Assembly: GCF_001517585.1 (NCBI RefSeq)
Contig: NZ_FBYC01000004.1
Location: 1,817,501 to 1,881,500 of the forward strand
Length of the DNA: 64,000 nt
Reading direction: 5' to 3'
Source of the DNA: Roseibaca calidilacus
GTDB lineage: Bacteria; Pseudomonadota; Alphaproteobacteria; Rhodobacterales; Rhodobacteraceae
Below, in pieces: positions 35,095-43,770 of the stretch. Within the stretch, counting starts at the first letter, position 1. Each line of letters begins with the position of its first letter. The notes below the pieces were generated by a model. It did not search any database, was not told the DNA's origin, and saw nothing but the letters and a program-made list of their open reading frames with translations. Made by a program: the position numbers and the translations under genes.

Positions 35095-35682
35095 TTATTC
35101 TGCGGCAACCGGCACGGCCAGTCCGCCGCGCGGGCGCTCGGGCAGCACGAACGCGATCACAACAAAGACCAGCCCCATGACAATACCCGCGATATCACCC
35201 GAAACGGGCAGCAGCGCGGGGTAGTCCTGTCCGGGAATCTGGCCGATGACCAGCTTGCCGCCCCAGATCGCATCCAGCAACCCGGTGTCCTTGATGGCCG
35301 AATACACCACCGTATAGGCCGCAGCCCCGACAAGCCCGCCCGCGATATAGACCATCGCGTCGCGCCGGCCCGAAGCCGCCGCACAAACGCCCGTACCGGG
35401 GCAGAACCCCGACAGCGCCCAGCCAAAGCCCAGCAACATGCCGCCAATCAGCACGCCCCAATAGGCCCCCTTGACCGACATATGCGCCACATCGACCAGC
35501 CCCAGCATTTGCCCGCCGAAGATCAGGATCGCGGCGACGCCAATGCCCAGAAGGATGGTTTTCATCAGGCCCAGCGCACGCAACGCCAGCATATTGCCCA
35601 GAACGGACGGGTTGGTGGCCCCAATGCGGTCCAGAACCGCGCCAAAGCCCACGCCGATCACCAATGCAAGAAGAATGTCCAT
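35095..35682 (-). CDS. YeeE/YedE family transporter subunit, C-terminal half
   Basis: This 195-aa membrane protein has about five helices and the YeeE/YedE motif SGFCPGTGVC (Cys94, Cys100). The family includes the thiosulfate importer TsuA and PmpA/PmpB-type sulfur transporters; conserved cysteines relay or bind the sulfur compound. The protein is half-size and follows a second half-size member with a 5-nt gap, so the two probably form one transporter. A terminator follows. Substrate (thiosulfate, sulfide or sulfane sulfur) is inferred from family and the nearby Sox operon. Confidence 0.87.
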   Translation of the reverse strand: MDILLALVIGVGFGAVLDRIGATNPSVLGNMLALRALGLMKTILLGIGVAAILIFGGQMLGLVDVAHMSVKGAYWGVLIGGMLLGFGWALSGFCPGTGVCAAASGRRDAMVYIAGGLVGAAAYTVVYSAIKDTGLLDAIWGGKLVIGQIPGQDYPALLPVSGDIAGIVMGLVFVVIAFVLPERPRGGLAVPVAAE

Positions 35683-35687
35683 TGTGC

Positions 35688-36230
35688 TTACTCCTCTGTC
35701 TTATACAGCCACAGGGCGGTCGGAACGGCGGTGGCAAAAGCGCCCGCCGCAAACAGGAAGCCCGAAATCGCGGTTTGCGACATGCCCGACATCATGTGGC
35801 CAGAGGTGCAGCCCCCGGCCAGCCGCGCGGCAAAGATCACGATGAACCCACCGATAAAGGCGACCGCGAAGCGCTTGGCCACGCTGCTTCCGAAATTGGC
35901 CTGCCACAATGCCGGAATGTTGCACTCTGCCCCCTGAACGCCCTTGCGCAGATAGGATGACAGGAACGCGCCCAGCGCCATGGCCAGAACGAAGATGAAG
36001 CTGTAGTTGATCGGGTTGGCAATGTTCTTGGCGTAACGCGCGAAATATGCGTTGTCCGAGGTCGGCTTGCCATCCGCCCCCTCATAGATGGTGCCAGAGG
36101 CAACCGCGTCTGCGATCACGCCATCCAGAATCACGAACTGCGTGGACACACCAATCGGTTTGACCAGCATCATGGCAATGAAGAACACGAAGCCCAAGGC
36201 AAGGCCCCCTATCTTCCAGTCGAGTGTCAT
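35688..36230 (-). CDS. YeeE/YedE family transporter subunit, N-terminal half
   Basis: This 180-aa membrane protein has about four or five helices, a conserved Cys103 (GAECNIP) and the family motif LAGGCTSGHMMSGM (Cys141). It is the first gene of a two-gene operon with the second YeeE/YedE half. ATAGGAG (36238-36244) lies 7 nt before the ATG, and an AT-rich, partly symmetric region lies just upstream. Similar pairs in alphaproteobacteria are controlled by ArsR-type sulfide sensors (BigR/SqrR); no such regulator gene is in this window. Confidence 0.87.
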   Translation of the reverse strand: MTLDWKIGGLALGFVFFIAMMLVKPIGVSTQFVILDGVIADAVASGTIYEGADGKPTSDNAYFARYAKNIANPINYSFIFVLAMALGAFLSSYLRKGVQGAECNIPALWQANFGSSVAKRFAVAFIGGFIVIFAARLAGGCTSGHMMSGMSQTAISGFLFAAGAFATAVPTALWLYKTEE

Positions 36231-36244
36231 GGGTCTACTCCTAT

Positions 36245-36285
36245 AGAAACATATAATATGATTTTATGAATATATTTGCTCGCCT
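36245..36285 (-). promoter_or_regulatory. AT-rich promoter/operator of the YeeE/YedE pair
   Basis: This stretch is far more AT-rich than its surroundings. It contains a palindrome, CATATAATATG (36250-36260), and on the minus strand ATTC (36271-36268) followed after 8 nt by ATAT. The BigR/SqrR operator core is ATTC-N8-GAAT, so only half is conserved. Its layout resembles 42317-42344 upstream of the TsoY-like gene. Confidence 0.45.
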
Positions 36286-36311
36286 GCTTTGACCCAGATC
36301 AAGACAGCGGG

Positions 36312-37574
36312 CTATTCGGCGTTGAGCGCCGCCATAAGCCGGGCTTTTTCGCCATGGTCGGACGGGTCGGAGATGGCACTGGCCAAGGCTTCGAGTGACG
36401 CGATGGAATGGGCGGCGCGAAAGCTGTCGACATGTGGCAGCATTGCCCGGATGCCGCGCGCGCGGGGCGCAAAACTGTCCCACCGCAACAACGGATTCAA
36501 CCAGATGACGCGGCGGGCGGACAGGTGCAACCGTTCCATTTCGCGCGCCAAAAGCGCCGGGTCGTCCCGGTCCAAGCCGTCCGAGATCAGCAGCACGACC
36601 GCCCCCTGCCCCAGCACACGGCGCGACCAATCGACATTGAAGGCGCGCAGGCAGCCGCCTATGCGGGTGCCGCCTTGCCAGTCCTGCGCTTCCGCGCCTG
36701 CGGCATTCAGGGCGGCATCCACATCGCGGGTTTTCAGGTGGCGCGAAATATTGGTCAGCCGCGTGCCGAAGGTGAAGGCATGCACCTTGGCCCAGCCCTG
36801 CCCCTGCCGGTTGGCAACCGCATGGACGAAATGCAGCACCATGCGCGAATATTGCGACATGGATCCGGAAATGTCGCACAGCACGACCAAGGCTGGCCAA
36901 CGGGTGCGCGGCGTCTGGCGGTAAAGCGCACGCACCTCTCCGCCGGCACGCGCCGCCGCGCGCAGGCTGCGCCGCCAATCGGGCTTGCGCCCGCGCGGGT
37001 CAGGCGCATGGCGGCGGGTCGCGATGGGTTTGACCGGCAGGGTCAGGCGCGCCAGCATCCGGCGGGCCTGTGCGGCTTCGTCGGTCGACATTTGTTCAAA
37101 GTCGAGCGTTCGTAGGCGTTCCTCTGTCGAGGCGGTCTGCGAGGCATCGATCTCGATTTCCGTTTCGTCGCTCTCTTTGTTCTGACTGCGCAAATCGGGC
37201 GCCTGCGCGCCGTCCAGAAGCGCCTCTGCGGCGCGTTTGGCAGCCGCAGCAGCCGCCTTGTCTTCGGCCACATTGCGCACGGCCGGCAACATCATGGACA
37301 TCATATGTTCCAGATAACGCGGGTCACGCCAGTAAAGCCGGAACACCTGCGCGAACACCTGTCGTTCTTCGGGACGGTTGACGAAAACAGCGTGCAGCGT
37401 CCAATAGAAATCGGCCTTGCGGTCGAACCCCGCCACGGCAACTGCCTGAATGGCGGTTTGAACCCGCCCCGGCCCGATCGGCAGGCCCGATCGGCGCAGC
37501 GCGCGCGCGAAATGGGTGATATTGTCGCGCAGCTTGGGGTTATCGGGCAGGGCAAGATCTGTGTATTTTGACAC
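36312..37574 (-). CDS. CoxE-like VWA domain protein
   Basis: This 420-aa cytoplasmic protein has an N-terminal helical part (HFARALRRSGLPIGPGRVQTAIQA), a charged middle, and a C-terminal VWA domain with the MIDAS motif DISGSMSQYSR and a later GGTRIGG. It belongs to the VWA-CoxE group that works with MoxR ATPases, in CO-dehydrogenase clusters and elsewhere, in metal-centre insertion or protein remodelling. No cox structural genes are nearby. I use a GTG start at 37574 (VSKYTDLALPDN); upstream frame runs through repeat hairpins. The MoxR partner is upstream. Confidence 0.83.
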   Translation of the reverse strand: MSKYTDLALPDNPKLRDNITHFARALRRSGLPIGPGRVQTAIQAVAVAGFDRKADFYWTLHAVFVNRPEERQVFAQVFRLYWRDPRYLEHMMSMMLPAVRNVAEDKAAAAAAKRAAEALLDGAQAPDLRSQNKESDETEIEIDASQTASTEERLRTLDFEQMSTDEAAQARRMLARLTLPVKPIATRRHAPDPRGRKPDWRRSLRAAARAGGEVRALYRQTPRTRWPALVVLCDISGSMSQYSRMVLHFVHAVANRQGQGWAKVHAFTFGTRLTNISRHLKTRDVDAALNAAGAEAQDWQGGTRIGGCLRAFNVDWSRRVLGQGAVVLLISDGLDRDDPALLAREMERLHLSARRVIWLNPLLRWDSFAPRARGIRAMLPHVDSFRAAHSIASLEALASAISDPSDHGEKARLMAALNAE

Positions 37575-37589
37575 GACTAACCTATCGGA

Positions 37590-37707
37590 GGGGCTGCGCC
37601 CCACGCCTTTACCAGCGCCGGGGCTGCGCCCCGGCAGGAGCGAGGGGCGCTGCCCCTCTGGTCCCTGCGGGACCATTCACCCCGGGATATTTGGGCAAGG
37701 ATGAAGG
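37590..37707 (+). repeat. hairpin-plus-box intergenic repeat, copy 2
   Basis: Four perfect hairpins stand in a row: GGGGC/GCCCC (37590-37602), GCCGGGG/CCCCGGC (37617-37635), GAGGGGC/GCCCCTC (37642-37658) and GGTCCC/GGGACC (37660-37674). A box with GGATATTT and GCAAGGATGAA follows (37680-37707) and abuts the MoxR stop codon. The box and layout match copy 1 at 8685-8746. It separates the MoxR and CoxE-like genes, and may thin out transcription between them. Confidence 0.7.
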
Positions 37708-38613
37708 TCATGCGGCAGGTAGGGATTGGCGAACCTCGTCAAGGAGTTTCTTGGCTTCGGAGCCTTGCAGGCGGGCGATGTCGTCTTGGTATTTCAGGAT
37801 CGCGCCGAGCGTGTCGGCGATAACTTCGGGCGAGAGTTCCAGCACGTCGAGCGCCAGCAGGCATTTCGCCCAGTCGATGGTTTCGGCCACACCCGGTTTC
37901 TTGAACAGGTCTTCGGTACGCAGGCGCTGCACGAACGCCACCACTTCGCGCGAGAGCTTGTCCGAGGCTTCGGGCGCGCGGGTGTCTAGGATGTCGCGCT
38001 CGCGCGCGAAGCTGGGGTAATCGACCCAGTGATAAAGGCAACGGCGTTTCAGCGCGTCATGCACTTCGCGCGTCCGGTTCGACGTGAGGATGACGATCGG
38101 CGGTGTTTCGGCCCGAATTGTGCCCAGTTCCGGGATTGTAACCTGAAAATCAGACAATGCTTCGAGCAAAAACGCCTCGAACGGTTCATCCGTGCGGTCG
38201 ATTTCGTCGATGAGCAGGACCGGCGCACCGCCAGGTTGCGGGCGCATGGCTTCGAGAAGGGGGCGTTCAATCAGGTAGTCCGGCCCAAAAAGGCGGTTGT
38301 GCAGATCGGTCTTTTCGCCCGCGGCTTCGGCGCTGCGAATGGCCAGCATCTGGGCGGCAAAATTCCATTCATAAACGGCAGAGGCGGCATCAAGCCCTTC
38401 GTAACACTGCAGACGGATCAGGCGGCGGCCAAGGGCGGCGGCCAGCGCCTTGGCGATTTCGGTCTTTCCGGTGCCCGGCTCTCCTTCAAGAAAAATGGGG
38501 CGGCCCAGTTTGAGCGCAAGGAAAAGCACCGTCGCCAGCGCGCGGTCGGCGAGGTAGGCTTGCCCCGCAAGCAGGTTTTGCGTGGCGTCGATACTGTCGG
38601 GCAGGTCAGTCAT
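37708..38613 (-). CDS. MoxR-family AAA+ ATPase
   Basis: This 301-aa ATPase has Walker A GEPGTGKT (residues 44-51), Walker B VLLIDEIDR, LTSNRTREVHDALKRRC (sensor/arginine finger region) and a C-terminal lid. MoxR proteins act as chaperones with VWA partners, here the downstream CoxE-like gene. It is divergent from ccmF over 181 nt. The pair is distinct from the second MoxR system at 49673-56344. Confidence 0.9.
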   Translation of the reverse strand: MTDLPDSIDATQNLLAGQAYLADRALATVLFLALKLGRPIFLEGEPGTGKTEIAKALAAALGRRLIRLQCYEGLDAASAVYEWNFAAQMLAIRSAEAAGEKTDLHNRLFGPDYLIERPLLEAMRPQPGGAPVLLIDEIDRTDEPFEAFLLEALSDFQVTIPELGTIRAETPPIVILTSNRTREVHDALKRRCLYHWVDYPSFARERDILDTRAPEASDKLSREVVAFVQRLRTEDLFKKPGVAETIDWAKCLLALDVLELSPEVIADTLGAILKYQDDIARLQGSEAKKLLDEVRQSLPAA

Positions 38614-38794
38614 GCGGGGGCCTTTATGCCTGATAAGCCCTCACGCTGGCGCGCAGCGTGGTCCCGGTCAAGCCCGGATCGCGCGTCTTGCGACCATTGG
38701 ACAGGGCGCATTTGACGCGGCTGTGACCCTTGACCGCAGAGGACGATGCTATCACCTCTTTGCGAACCCGTTCTCATAAGCTAAGACCTGAGCC

Positions 38795-40771
38795 ATGATA
38801 GTAGAACTCGGACATTTCGCCCTGATCCTTGCCTTTGCCGTCGCATTGGCGCAATCCGTCATCCCGCTGGTCGGCGCCCATAAAGGGTGGCGCGACTGGA
38901 TGGGGGTCGCTTCACCCATGGCAAGTGTGCAGTTCACCTTGACTGCCCTTTCCTATGCCGCACTGACATATGCCTTTGTCGTGTCCGACTTTTCGGTTAA
39001 GCTGGTGGTGGACAATTCGCACACGCTGAAGCCGCTGATGTACAAATTGTCGGGCGTTTGGGGCAACCATGAAGGGTCCATGCTGCTTTGGGTGCTGATC
39101 CTGACCTTGTTCGGGGCCAGCGCCGCATGGTTTGGCGGCAACTTGCCGCGCAGCTTGCAAGCGCGGGTGCTTGCCGTGCAATCTTCGGTCACGGCGGCGT
39201 TCATGGCTTTCACCATTTTCACGTCCAACCCGTTCACACGGCTGGCGCAACCGCCGTTTGACGGCGCCGACCTGAACCCATTGTTGCAAGACCCCGGCTT
39301 GGCGTTCCATCCGCCGTTCCTGTATTTGGGTTATGTTGGCCTGTCGATGGCGTTCAGCTTTGCCGTGGCCGCGCTGATTGAAGGGCGTGTCGATGCGGCT
39401 TGGGGCCGCTGGGTGCGCCCTTGGACCTTGGCGGCTTGGGTGTTCCTGACCATCGGCATCGCGCTTGGGTCGTGGTGGGCCTATTACGAACTGGGCTGGG
39501 GCGGCTACTGGTTCTGGGACCCGGTAGAGAATGCCAGCCTTATGCCTTGGCTGTTCGCCGCAGCATTGCTACATTCCGCCATCGTGGTCGAAAAGCGCGA
39601 GGCGCTGAAAAGCTGGACCATCCTGCTGGCGATCCTTGGGTTCGGGTTTTCGCTGATGGGGACGTTTGTGGTCCGCTCGGGTCTGCTGACCTCTGTCCAC
39701 GCCTTCGCGACCGATCCGGACCGGGGTATCTTCATTTTGCTGATTATGGCGGTATTTCTTGGCGGGGCGCTGGTGTTGTTCGCATTCCGCGCCGAACAGC
39801 TTGAAGCCAAAGGCGTGTTTTCAACGGCCAGCCGCGAATCCGCGCTTGTGATGAATAACGTTCTTTTGGCTGTGTCGTCCTTTGTCATCTTCATCGGGAC
39901 CATGTGGCCGTTGGTGTCGGAAATGGTGTTTGACCGGGTTCTGTCGGTCGGTCCGCCGTTTTTTGACGCGGCCTTCACGCCCTTTGCAATCGCCTTGGCC
40001 ATGATCCTGCCGATTGGCGCCATGCTGCCATGGAAACGGGGCGATATCGCCCGAACGATGAAGCCGCTTTGGGGCTTCATGGTGTTCTCATTGGCCATGG
40101 GCGCTTTGGTCTGGGCCATGCAGACGGGCGGGTCCGCCATTGTGCCAGTGGGCGTGGCGCTTGGCCTATGGGTCGGTTTCGGGGCCGCTGTCGATTTGTG
40201 GAAGCGCACCGGGCGCGGCAGCATTGGCAACCGCGTTGCGCGCCTTGCCCGCTTACCGCGTGCCGATTGGGGCAAGGCGAGCGCCCATACCGGGCTGGGC
40301 ATGACAATCTTTGCGGTGGCGGCGCTGGAAGGCTGGCAAAGCGAAGATATCCGCGTGTTGCAGATTGGCGAAAGCTTCGACAAGGGTGGCTACACCTTGA
40401 CGCTTGCAAGTGTGGAACGTGTGCAAGGGCCGAACTACACGTCGACCATGGGGATCATCGAGGCAGAGCGTAATGGCGAACCGGTCTCTGTGCTGCGCCC
40501 CGAAAAGCGCTTCTATCCAATCGCGGGCATGCCCACGACGGAAGCTGCGATCAACTACAAGATCCATCGCGATCTGTATGTAACGCTGGGCGATCCGCAG
40601 GATAATGGTGGCTGGGCCGTGCGCACCTATATCAAGCCCTTTGCCAATTGGCTGTGGATGGGCTGCACGCTTATGGCTCTGGGCGGATTGCTGTCGCTGA
40701 GCGACCGGCGCTACCGCGTGGCCGCAGGCGCAAAGAAACGCACCGGCCCCAATGCGGTGCCCGCGGAATGA
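38795..40771 (+). CDS. ccmF: cytochrome c haem lyase subunit CcmF
   Basis: This 658-aa inner-membrane protein has about 15 helices and the haem-handling WWD domain WGGYWFWDPVENASLMPWL. With CcmH it attaches haem to apocytochromes c in the periplasm (System I). Conserved WGNHEGSMLLW and VRSGLLTSVHAFATDP segments are present, and length is normal. It overlaps ccmH by 4 nt. The Sox cytochromes in this window depend on this machinery. Confidence 0.96.
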   Translation: MIVELGHFALILAFAVALAQSVIPLVGAHKGWRDWMGVASPMASVQFTLTALSYAALTYAFVVSDFSVKLVVDNSHTLKPLMYKLSGVWGNHEGSMLLWVLILTLFGASAAWFGGNLPRSLQARVLAVQSSVTAAFMAFTIFTSNPFTRLAQPPFDGADLNPLLQDPGLAFHPPFLYLGYVGLSMAFSFAVAALIEGRVDAAWGRWVRPWTLAAWVFLTIGIALGSWWAYYELGWGGYWFWDPVENASLMPWLFAAALLHSAIVVEKREALKSWTILLAILGFGFSLMGTFVVRSGLLTSVHAFATDPDRGIFILLIMAVFLGGALVLFAFRAEQLEAKGVFSTASRESALVMNNVLLAVSSFVIFIGTMWPLVSEMVFDRVLSVGPPFFDAAFTPFAIALAMILPIGAMLPWKRGDIARTMKPLWGFMVFSLAMGALVWAMQTGGSAIVPVGVALGLWVGFGAAVDLWKRTGRGSIGNRVARLARLPRADWGKASAHTGLGMTIFAVAALEGWQSEDIRVLQIGESFDKGGYTLTLASVERVQGPNYTSTMGIIEAERNGEPVSVLRPEKRFYPIAGMPTTEAAINYKIHRDLYVTLGDPQDNGGWAVRTYIKPFANWLWMGCTLMALGGLLSLSDRRYRVAAGAKKRTGPNAVPAE

Positions 40772-41229
40772 GAGCGTTTCACGGACTTGCCCTTGCTTTG
40801 ACGCTGGCCCTTTCTGGGCCAGCACTTGCCGTGCAACCGGATGAGATTCTGGACGATCCGGTTCTGGAAGAGCGCGCGCGTGATCTGTCGACCGGGTTGC
40901 GTTGCCTTGTCTGCCGCAACGAATCGATCGACGAATCCAACGCGGATTTGGCGCGCGATATGCGCATCCTTGTGCGCGAGCGGTTGGTCGCGGGCGATAG
41001 TGACTCAGAGGTCGTGGATTTCCTTGTCGCGCGCTATGGCGAATATGTCTTGTTGCGCCCCACCACCGAGGGCAGCAATGCCCTGCTATGGCTTGCCGCA
41101 CCGGCCCTTTTCCTTGTCGGCTTCGGCGGGGCTGTGTTCTATCTGCGCAGCCGCGCGCGGCAGAAACCGCAGGCCGATGACCTAAGCGACAGCGAAAAAC
41201 AGCGTTTGGCAGAGTTGCTGAAAGACTAA
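40768..41229 (+). CDS. ccmH: cytochrome c maturation protein CcmH
   Basis: This 153-aa membrane-anchored periplasmic thiol-redox protein has a signal peptide (to about residue 21), the RCLVC motif (Cys46, Cys49) that reduces apocytochrome haem-binding cysteines, and a C-terminal transmembrane helix (about residues 105-123). It overlaps the ccmF stop. It is the short CcmH form without the TPR (CcmI) part. Confidence 0.95.
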   Translation: MRAFHGLALALTLALSGPALAVQPDEILDDPVLEERARDLSTGLRCLVCRNESIDESNADLARDMRILVRERLVAGDSDSEVVDFLVARYGEYVLLRPTTEGSNALLWLAAPALFLVGFGGAVFYLRSRARQKPQADDLSDSEKQRLAELLKD

Positions 41230-41298
41230 CGCAAGGTCCGGGCTTTCCCCCGCCTTGGCTTTGCGCCAGTATCCTGCCAAGCAAGGCGCGAGGGCATA

Positions 41299-42075
41299 AT
41301 GGACTACCAGACGATCACAACCCGCGAAGATGGCGGCATCGGTATTGTCACGCTGGCACGGCCCGACATGATGAACGCACTGAACCGCCAGATGCGGGCC
41401 GAACTGACCCATGCGCTGACAGATATTGCCAGCCGCGCCCGCGTTTTGGTGCTGACCGGCTCGGGGCGCGCGTTTTGCTCGGGGCAGGATCTGGGCGATG
41501 GCGGCAGCGCCGCCAATATCGACCTAGAACGCACACTGCGCGAAGAATATGAACCCATGTTGCGTGCGATCTACGATGCGCCCGTGCCGGTCATCTGCGC
41601 GGTGAATGGCGCGGCGGCGGGGGCCGGGGCCAACCTTGCGCTGGCAGCAGACGTGGTTATCGCCCATGAAGACGCGGTTTTCATTCAGGCTTTCTCCAAG
41701 ATCGGGCTGATCCCGGATGCGGGCGGCACTTGGTTTCTGCCGCGCCAAGTGGGGTTTGCCCGCGCCATGGGGGCAATGCTGTTCGCAGATCGCATAAGCG
41801 CACAGCAAGCCGTGGACTGGGGCATGATCTGGGAAGCCGCGCCAGCCGACAGTTTCGACACGCTGTGGATGGCGCGCGCGCGCATGTTGGCCGATGGCCC
41901 AACGGTGGCATATCGCAACATTCGTCGCGCGCTGCGGGACAGCCTGTCGAACCCGCTGAACACCCAGTTGAAACTGGAAGCCCATTTGCAAGCCGAAGCC
42001 GGCAAGACGCGCGATTTCAAAGAGGGCGTTCTGGCATTTCTGGAAAAGCGCCCTGCCAGCTTCGAAGGGCGCTAG
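41299..42075 (+). CDS. enoyl-CoA hydratase/isomerase family protein (PaaG-like)
   Basis: This 258-aa crotonase-fold enzyme has the oxyanion-hole segments GSGRAFCSGQDLGDGG and VNGAAAGAGANLALAADVV, and FSKIGLIPDAGGTWFLPR. Asp in IPDAGG together with SGQDLG resembles PaaG, the ring-epoxide isomerase of phenylacetate catabolism, but no other paa gene is present, so general enoyl-CoA hydratase is equally safe. It follows ccmH by 69 nt. Confidence 0.88.
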   Translation: MDYQTITTREDGGIGIVTLARPDMMNALNRQMRAELTHALTDIASRARVLVLTGSGRAFCSGQDLGDGGSAANIDLERTLREEYEPMLRAIYDAPVPVICAVNGAAAGAGANLALAADVVIAHEDAVFIQAFSKIGLIPDAGGTWFLPRQVGFARAMGAMLFADRISAQQAVDWGMIWEAAPADSFDTLWMARARMLADGPTVAYRNIRRALRDSLSNPLNTQLKLEAHLQAEAGKTRDFKEGVLAFLEKRPASFEGR

Positions 42076-42316
42076 GAAAGACCGGCGCGGCTGGCAATAG
42101 TCGGGCCGCCGCCGGGAAATGGCCTTAGTGTGCTGGTGTGACCTTGCGTGGCCGGCCATGCTATGCAACCCGATTCAGCAAGTGTCGCATTTGTCGCAAT
42201 CGGCAGGGATTCGGCAGCCTGTTAAGCAAGCGTAGTTGCCCGGCCCCGCAAGGTTTGGGCAGACATGCCGCCAGACTGCGACTCTGCGCCGCAGTGCATT
42301 TCACCAACACATCATC

Positions 42317-42344
42317 ATATTCAAATTTATAAATACGATAGGAG
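42317..42344 (+). promoter_or_regulatory. AT-rich operator-like leader of the TsoY-like gene
   Basis: The region has ATTC (42319-42322), an 8-nt spacer and AAAT (42331-42334), one mismatch from the BigR/SqrR-type ATTC-N8-GAAT core, and a perfect palindrome ATTTATAAAT (42325-42334). ATAGGAG (42338-42344) follows, 6 nt before the ATG. The YeeE/YedE pair has the same order of elements. Confidence 0.45.
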
Positions 42345-42350
42345 GACGTC

Positions 42351-43556
42351 ATGTCGACGCGCAAACCATCCGACACTTATTCGCCGCTCTACTTCCTCGC
42401 CTCTGTCGGAGCGGGGGGGCTGACGGTGACATTCTTCATGTGGCTCATGTTCTGGATCCCGCATCCCGGCAAGACCGTGCCGGTTTTCGAAGATATCATG
42501 GCCGCCTTCGCCGCGGGCAACCCCGCCACACAAGCCATGCTGGTCATCGCCATGGCCGGGATCGCGTTCTTCGCGTTCCAGAACATCAAGCTGCTGATCT
42601 GGAACCTTCAGCGCTACACTGCGTGGCGCAAAACCGAAGCCTTCGAAAAATTCGCCAAGACCAACGCCCAGAGCCAGATGCTGGCCCTGCCCTTGGCGCT
42701 GGCCATGGCCGTGAATGGCGGCTTCATCATCGGGCTGGTTTTCGTACCGGGCCTGTGGTCGGTCGTGGAATACCTGTTCCCGTTGGCCATGGTCGCGTTT
42801 CTGGCCATCGGCGTCCTGGCGCTGAAACAATATGGTGCGTTTCTGGGCCGTGTGCTGACCGAAGGTGGCTTTAACTGCGCTGCCAACAACAACTTTGGCC
42901 AGATCCTGCCCGCTTTCGCCTTTGCCATGGTCGGCGTCGGCATGTCGGCACCCGCCGCGCTGAGCACATCTGCCACCGTTGCCGGTGCTTCCATCGCCAT
43001 CTCGACCTTCTTCCTGATGACCAGCGCACTGATTGCCGCAATTGCCATGATCCTTGGCCTGCGTTCGATGATGGAAAATGGCGCCAATGCCGATACTGCG
43101 CCGACGCTGCTGATCATCGTGCCGCTGCTGACGGTTCTGGGCATCTTGATGCTGCGTCAGGCGCATGGGATGGGCGTGCATTTCGGCATTGACGAAGGCG
43201 CGGGCGCCACGCTGGCGCTGACCTCGAAACTGCTGGCCACGCAGGTCGCGATCCTGCTGTTCGGCGGACTGGTTCTGGTCAAGCAAGGCTATGCGGGCCG
43301 GTTCCTGTTCGGGTCGGAAAACTCTGCGGGGTCTTATGCACTGGTCTGCCCCGGTGTTGCCCTGTCGGTGATGCTGCATTTCTTCCTGAACAACGGGCTG
43401 GTCAAAGCAGGTATCGTTGACAAGTTCGGGATTGCCTTTTGGGTCATCACCGCACTGGCGATTGCCGCTCAGGTCGCGATGGTCTGGCTGGTGCTGGTTC
43501 TGAACCGTCGCCATTTCGGCGCCCCGAAGCACGCAGCGACCGTTCCTGCGGAATAA
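42351..43556 (+). CDS. multi-pass membrane protein, TsoY-like / SLAC1-TehA-type
   Basis: This 401-aa protein has about ten hydrophobic helices. Two Cys stand in conserved-looking motifs: GFNCAANNNFGQ (Cys176) and SYALVCPGVALSVMLHF (Cys333). The second resembles the pore region of TehA/SLAC1-type channels. I believe it corresponds to the family labelled TsoY (seleno)protein in some databases, in which a Cys may be replaced by selenocysteine; here the codon is ordinary TGC. Function is unknown. It is monocistronic, with its own operator-like leader and a terminator after it. Confidence 0.75.
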   Translation: MSTRKPSDTYSPLYFLASVGAGGLTVTFFMWLMFWIPHPGKTVPVFEDIMAAFAAGNPATQAMLVIAMAGIAFFAFQNIKLLIWNLQRYTAWRKTEAFEKFAKTNAQSQMLALPLALAMAVNGGFIIGLVFVPGLWSVVEYLFPLAMVAFLAIGVLALKQYGAFLGRVLTEGGFNCAANNNFGQILPAFAFAMVGVGMSAPAALSTSATVAGASIAISTFFLMTSALIAAIAMILGLRSMMENGANADTAPTLLIIVPLLTVLGILMLRQAHGMGVHFGIDEGAGATLALTSKLLATQVAILLFGGLVLVKQGYAGRFLFGSENSAGSYALVCPGVALSVMLHFFLNNGLVKAGIVDKFGIAFWVITALAIAAQVAMVWLVLVLNRRHFGAPKHAATVPAE

Positions 43557-43578
43557 ATCCGAAACCAAGACAATTGCG

Positions 43579-43606
43579 CGCGCGGCCCCACCGGGCCGCG
43601 CGTTTT
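43579..43606 (+). terminator. rho-independent terminator
   Basis: A perfect 10-bp stem (CGCGCGGCCC at 43579-43588 with 43593-43602, loop CACC) is followed by TTTT. It lies 22 nt after the TsoY-like stop and isolates that gene from the phoH operon. Confidence 0.9.
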
Positions 43607-43770
43607 GCTTGGTAACACGATATCTTGCGGCGCGGCACAAACAGCACCACCCATCTGGTGGGCAAAACCCCGCAACCCCCAGAAAGAATGCTTGCAACTG
43701 GGCAGCACAGTTGGCAGCATTACATCAGGCCAAACGCCATGAATGGGAGACCCGCTTGGGTATCAGCGCC

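Noticed and set aside
42876-42878. Selenocysteine in the TsoY-like protein
   Set aside because: The codon at the conserved position is TGC (Cys); the frame has no internal TGA.
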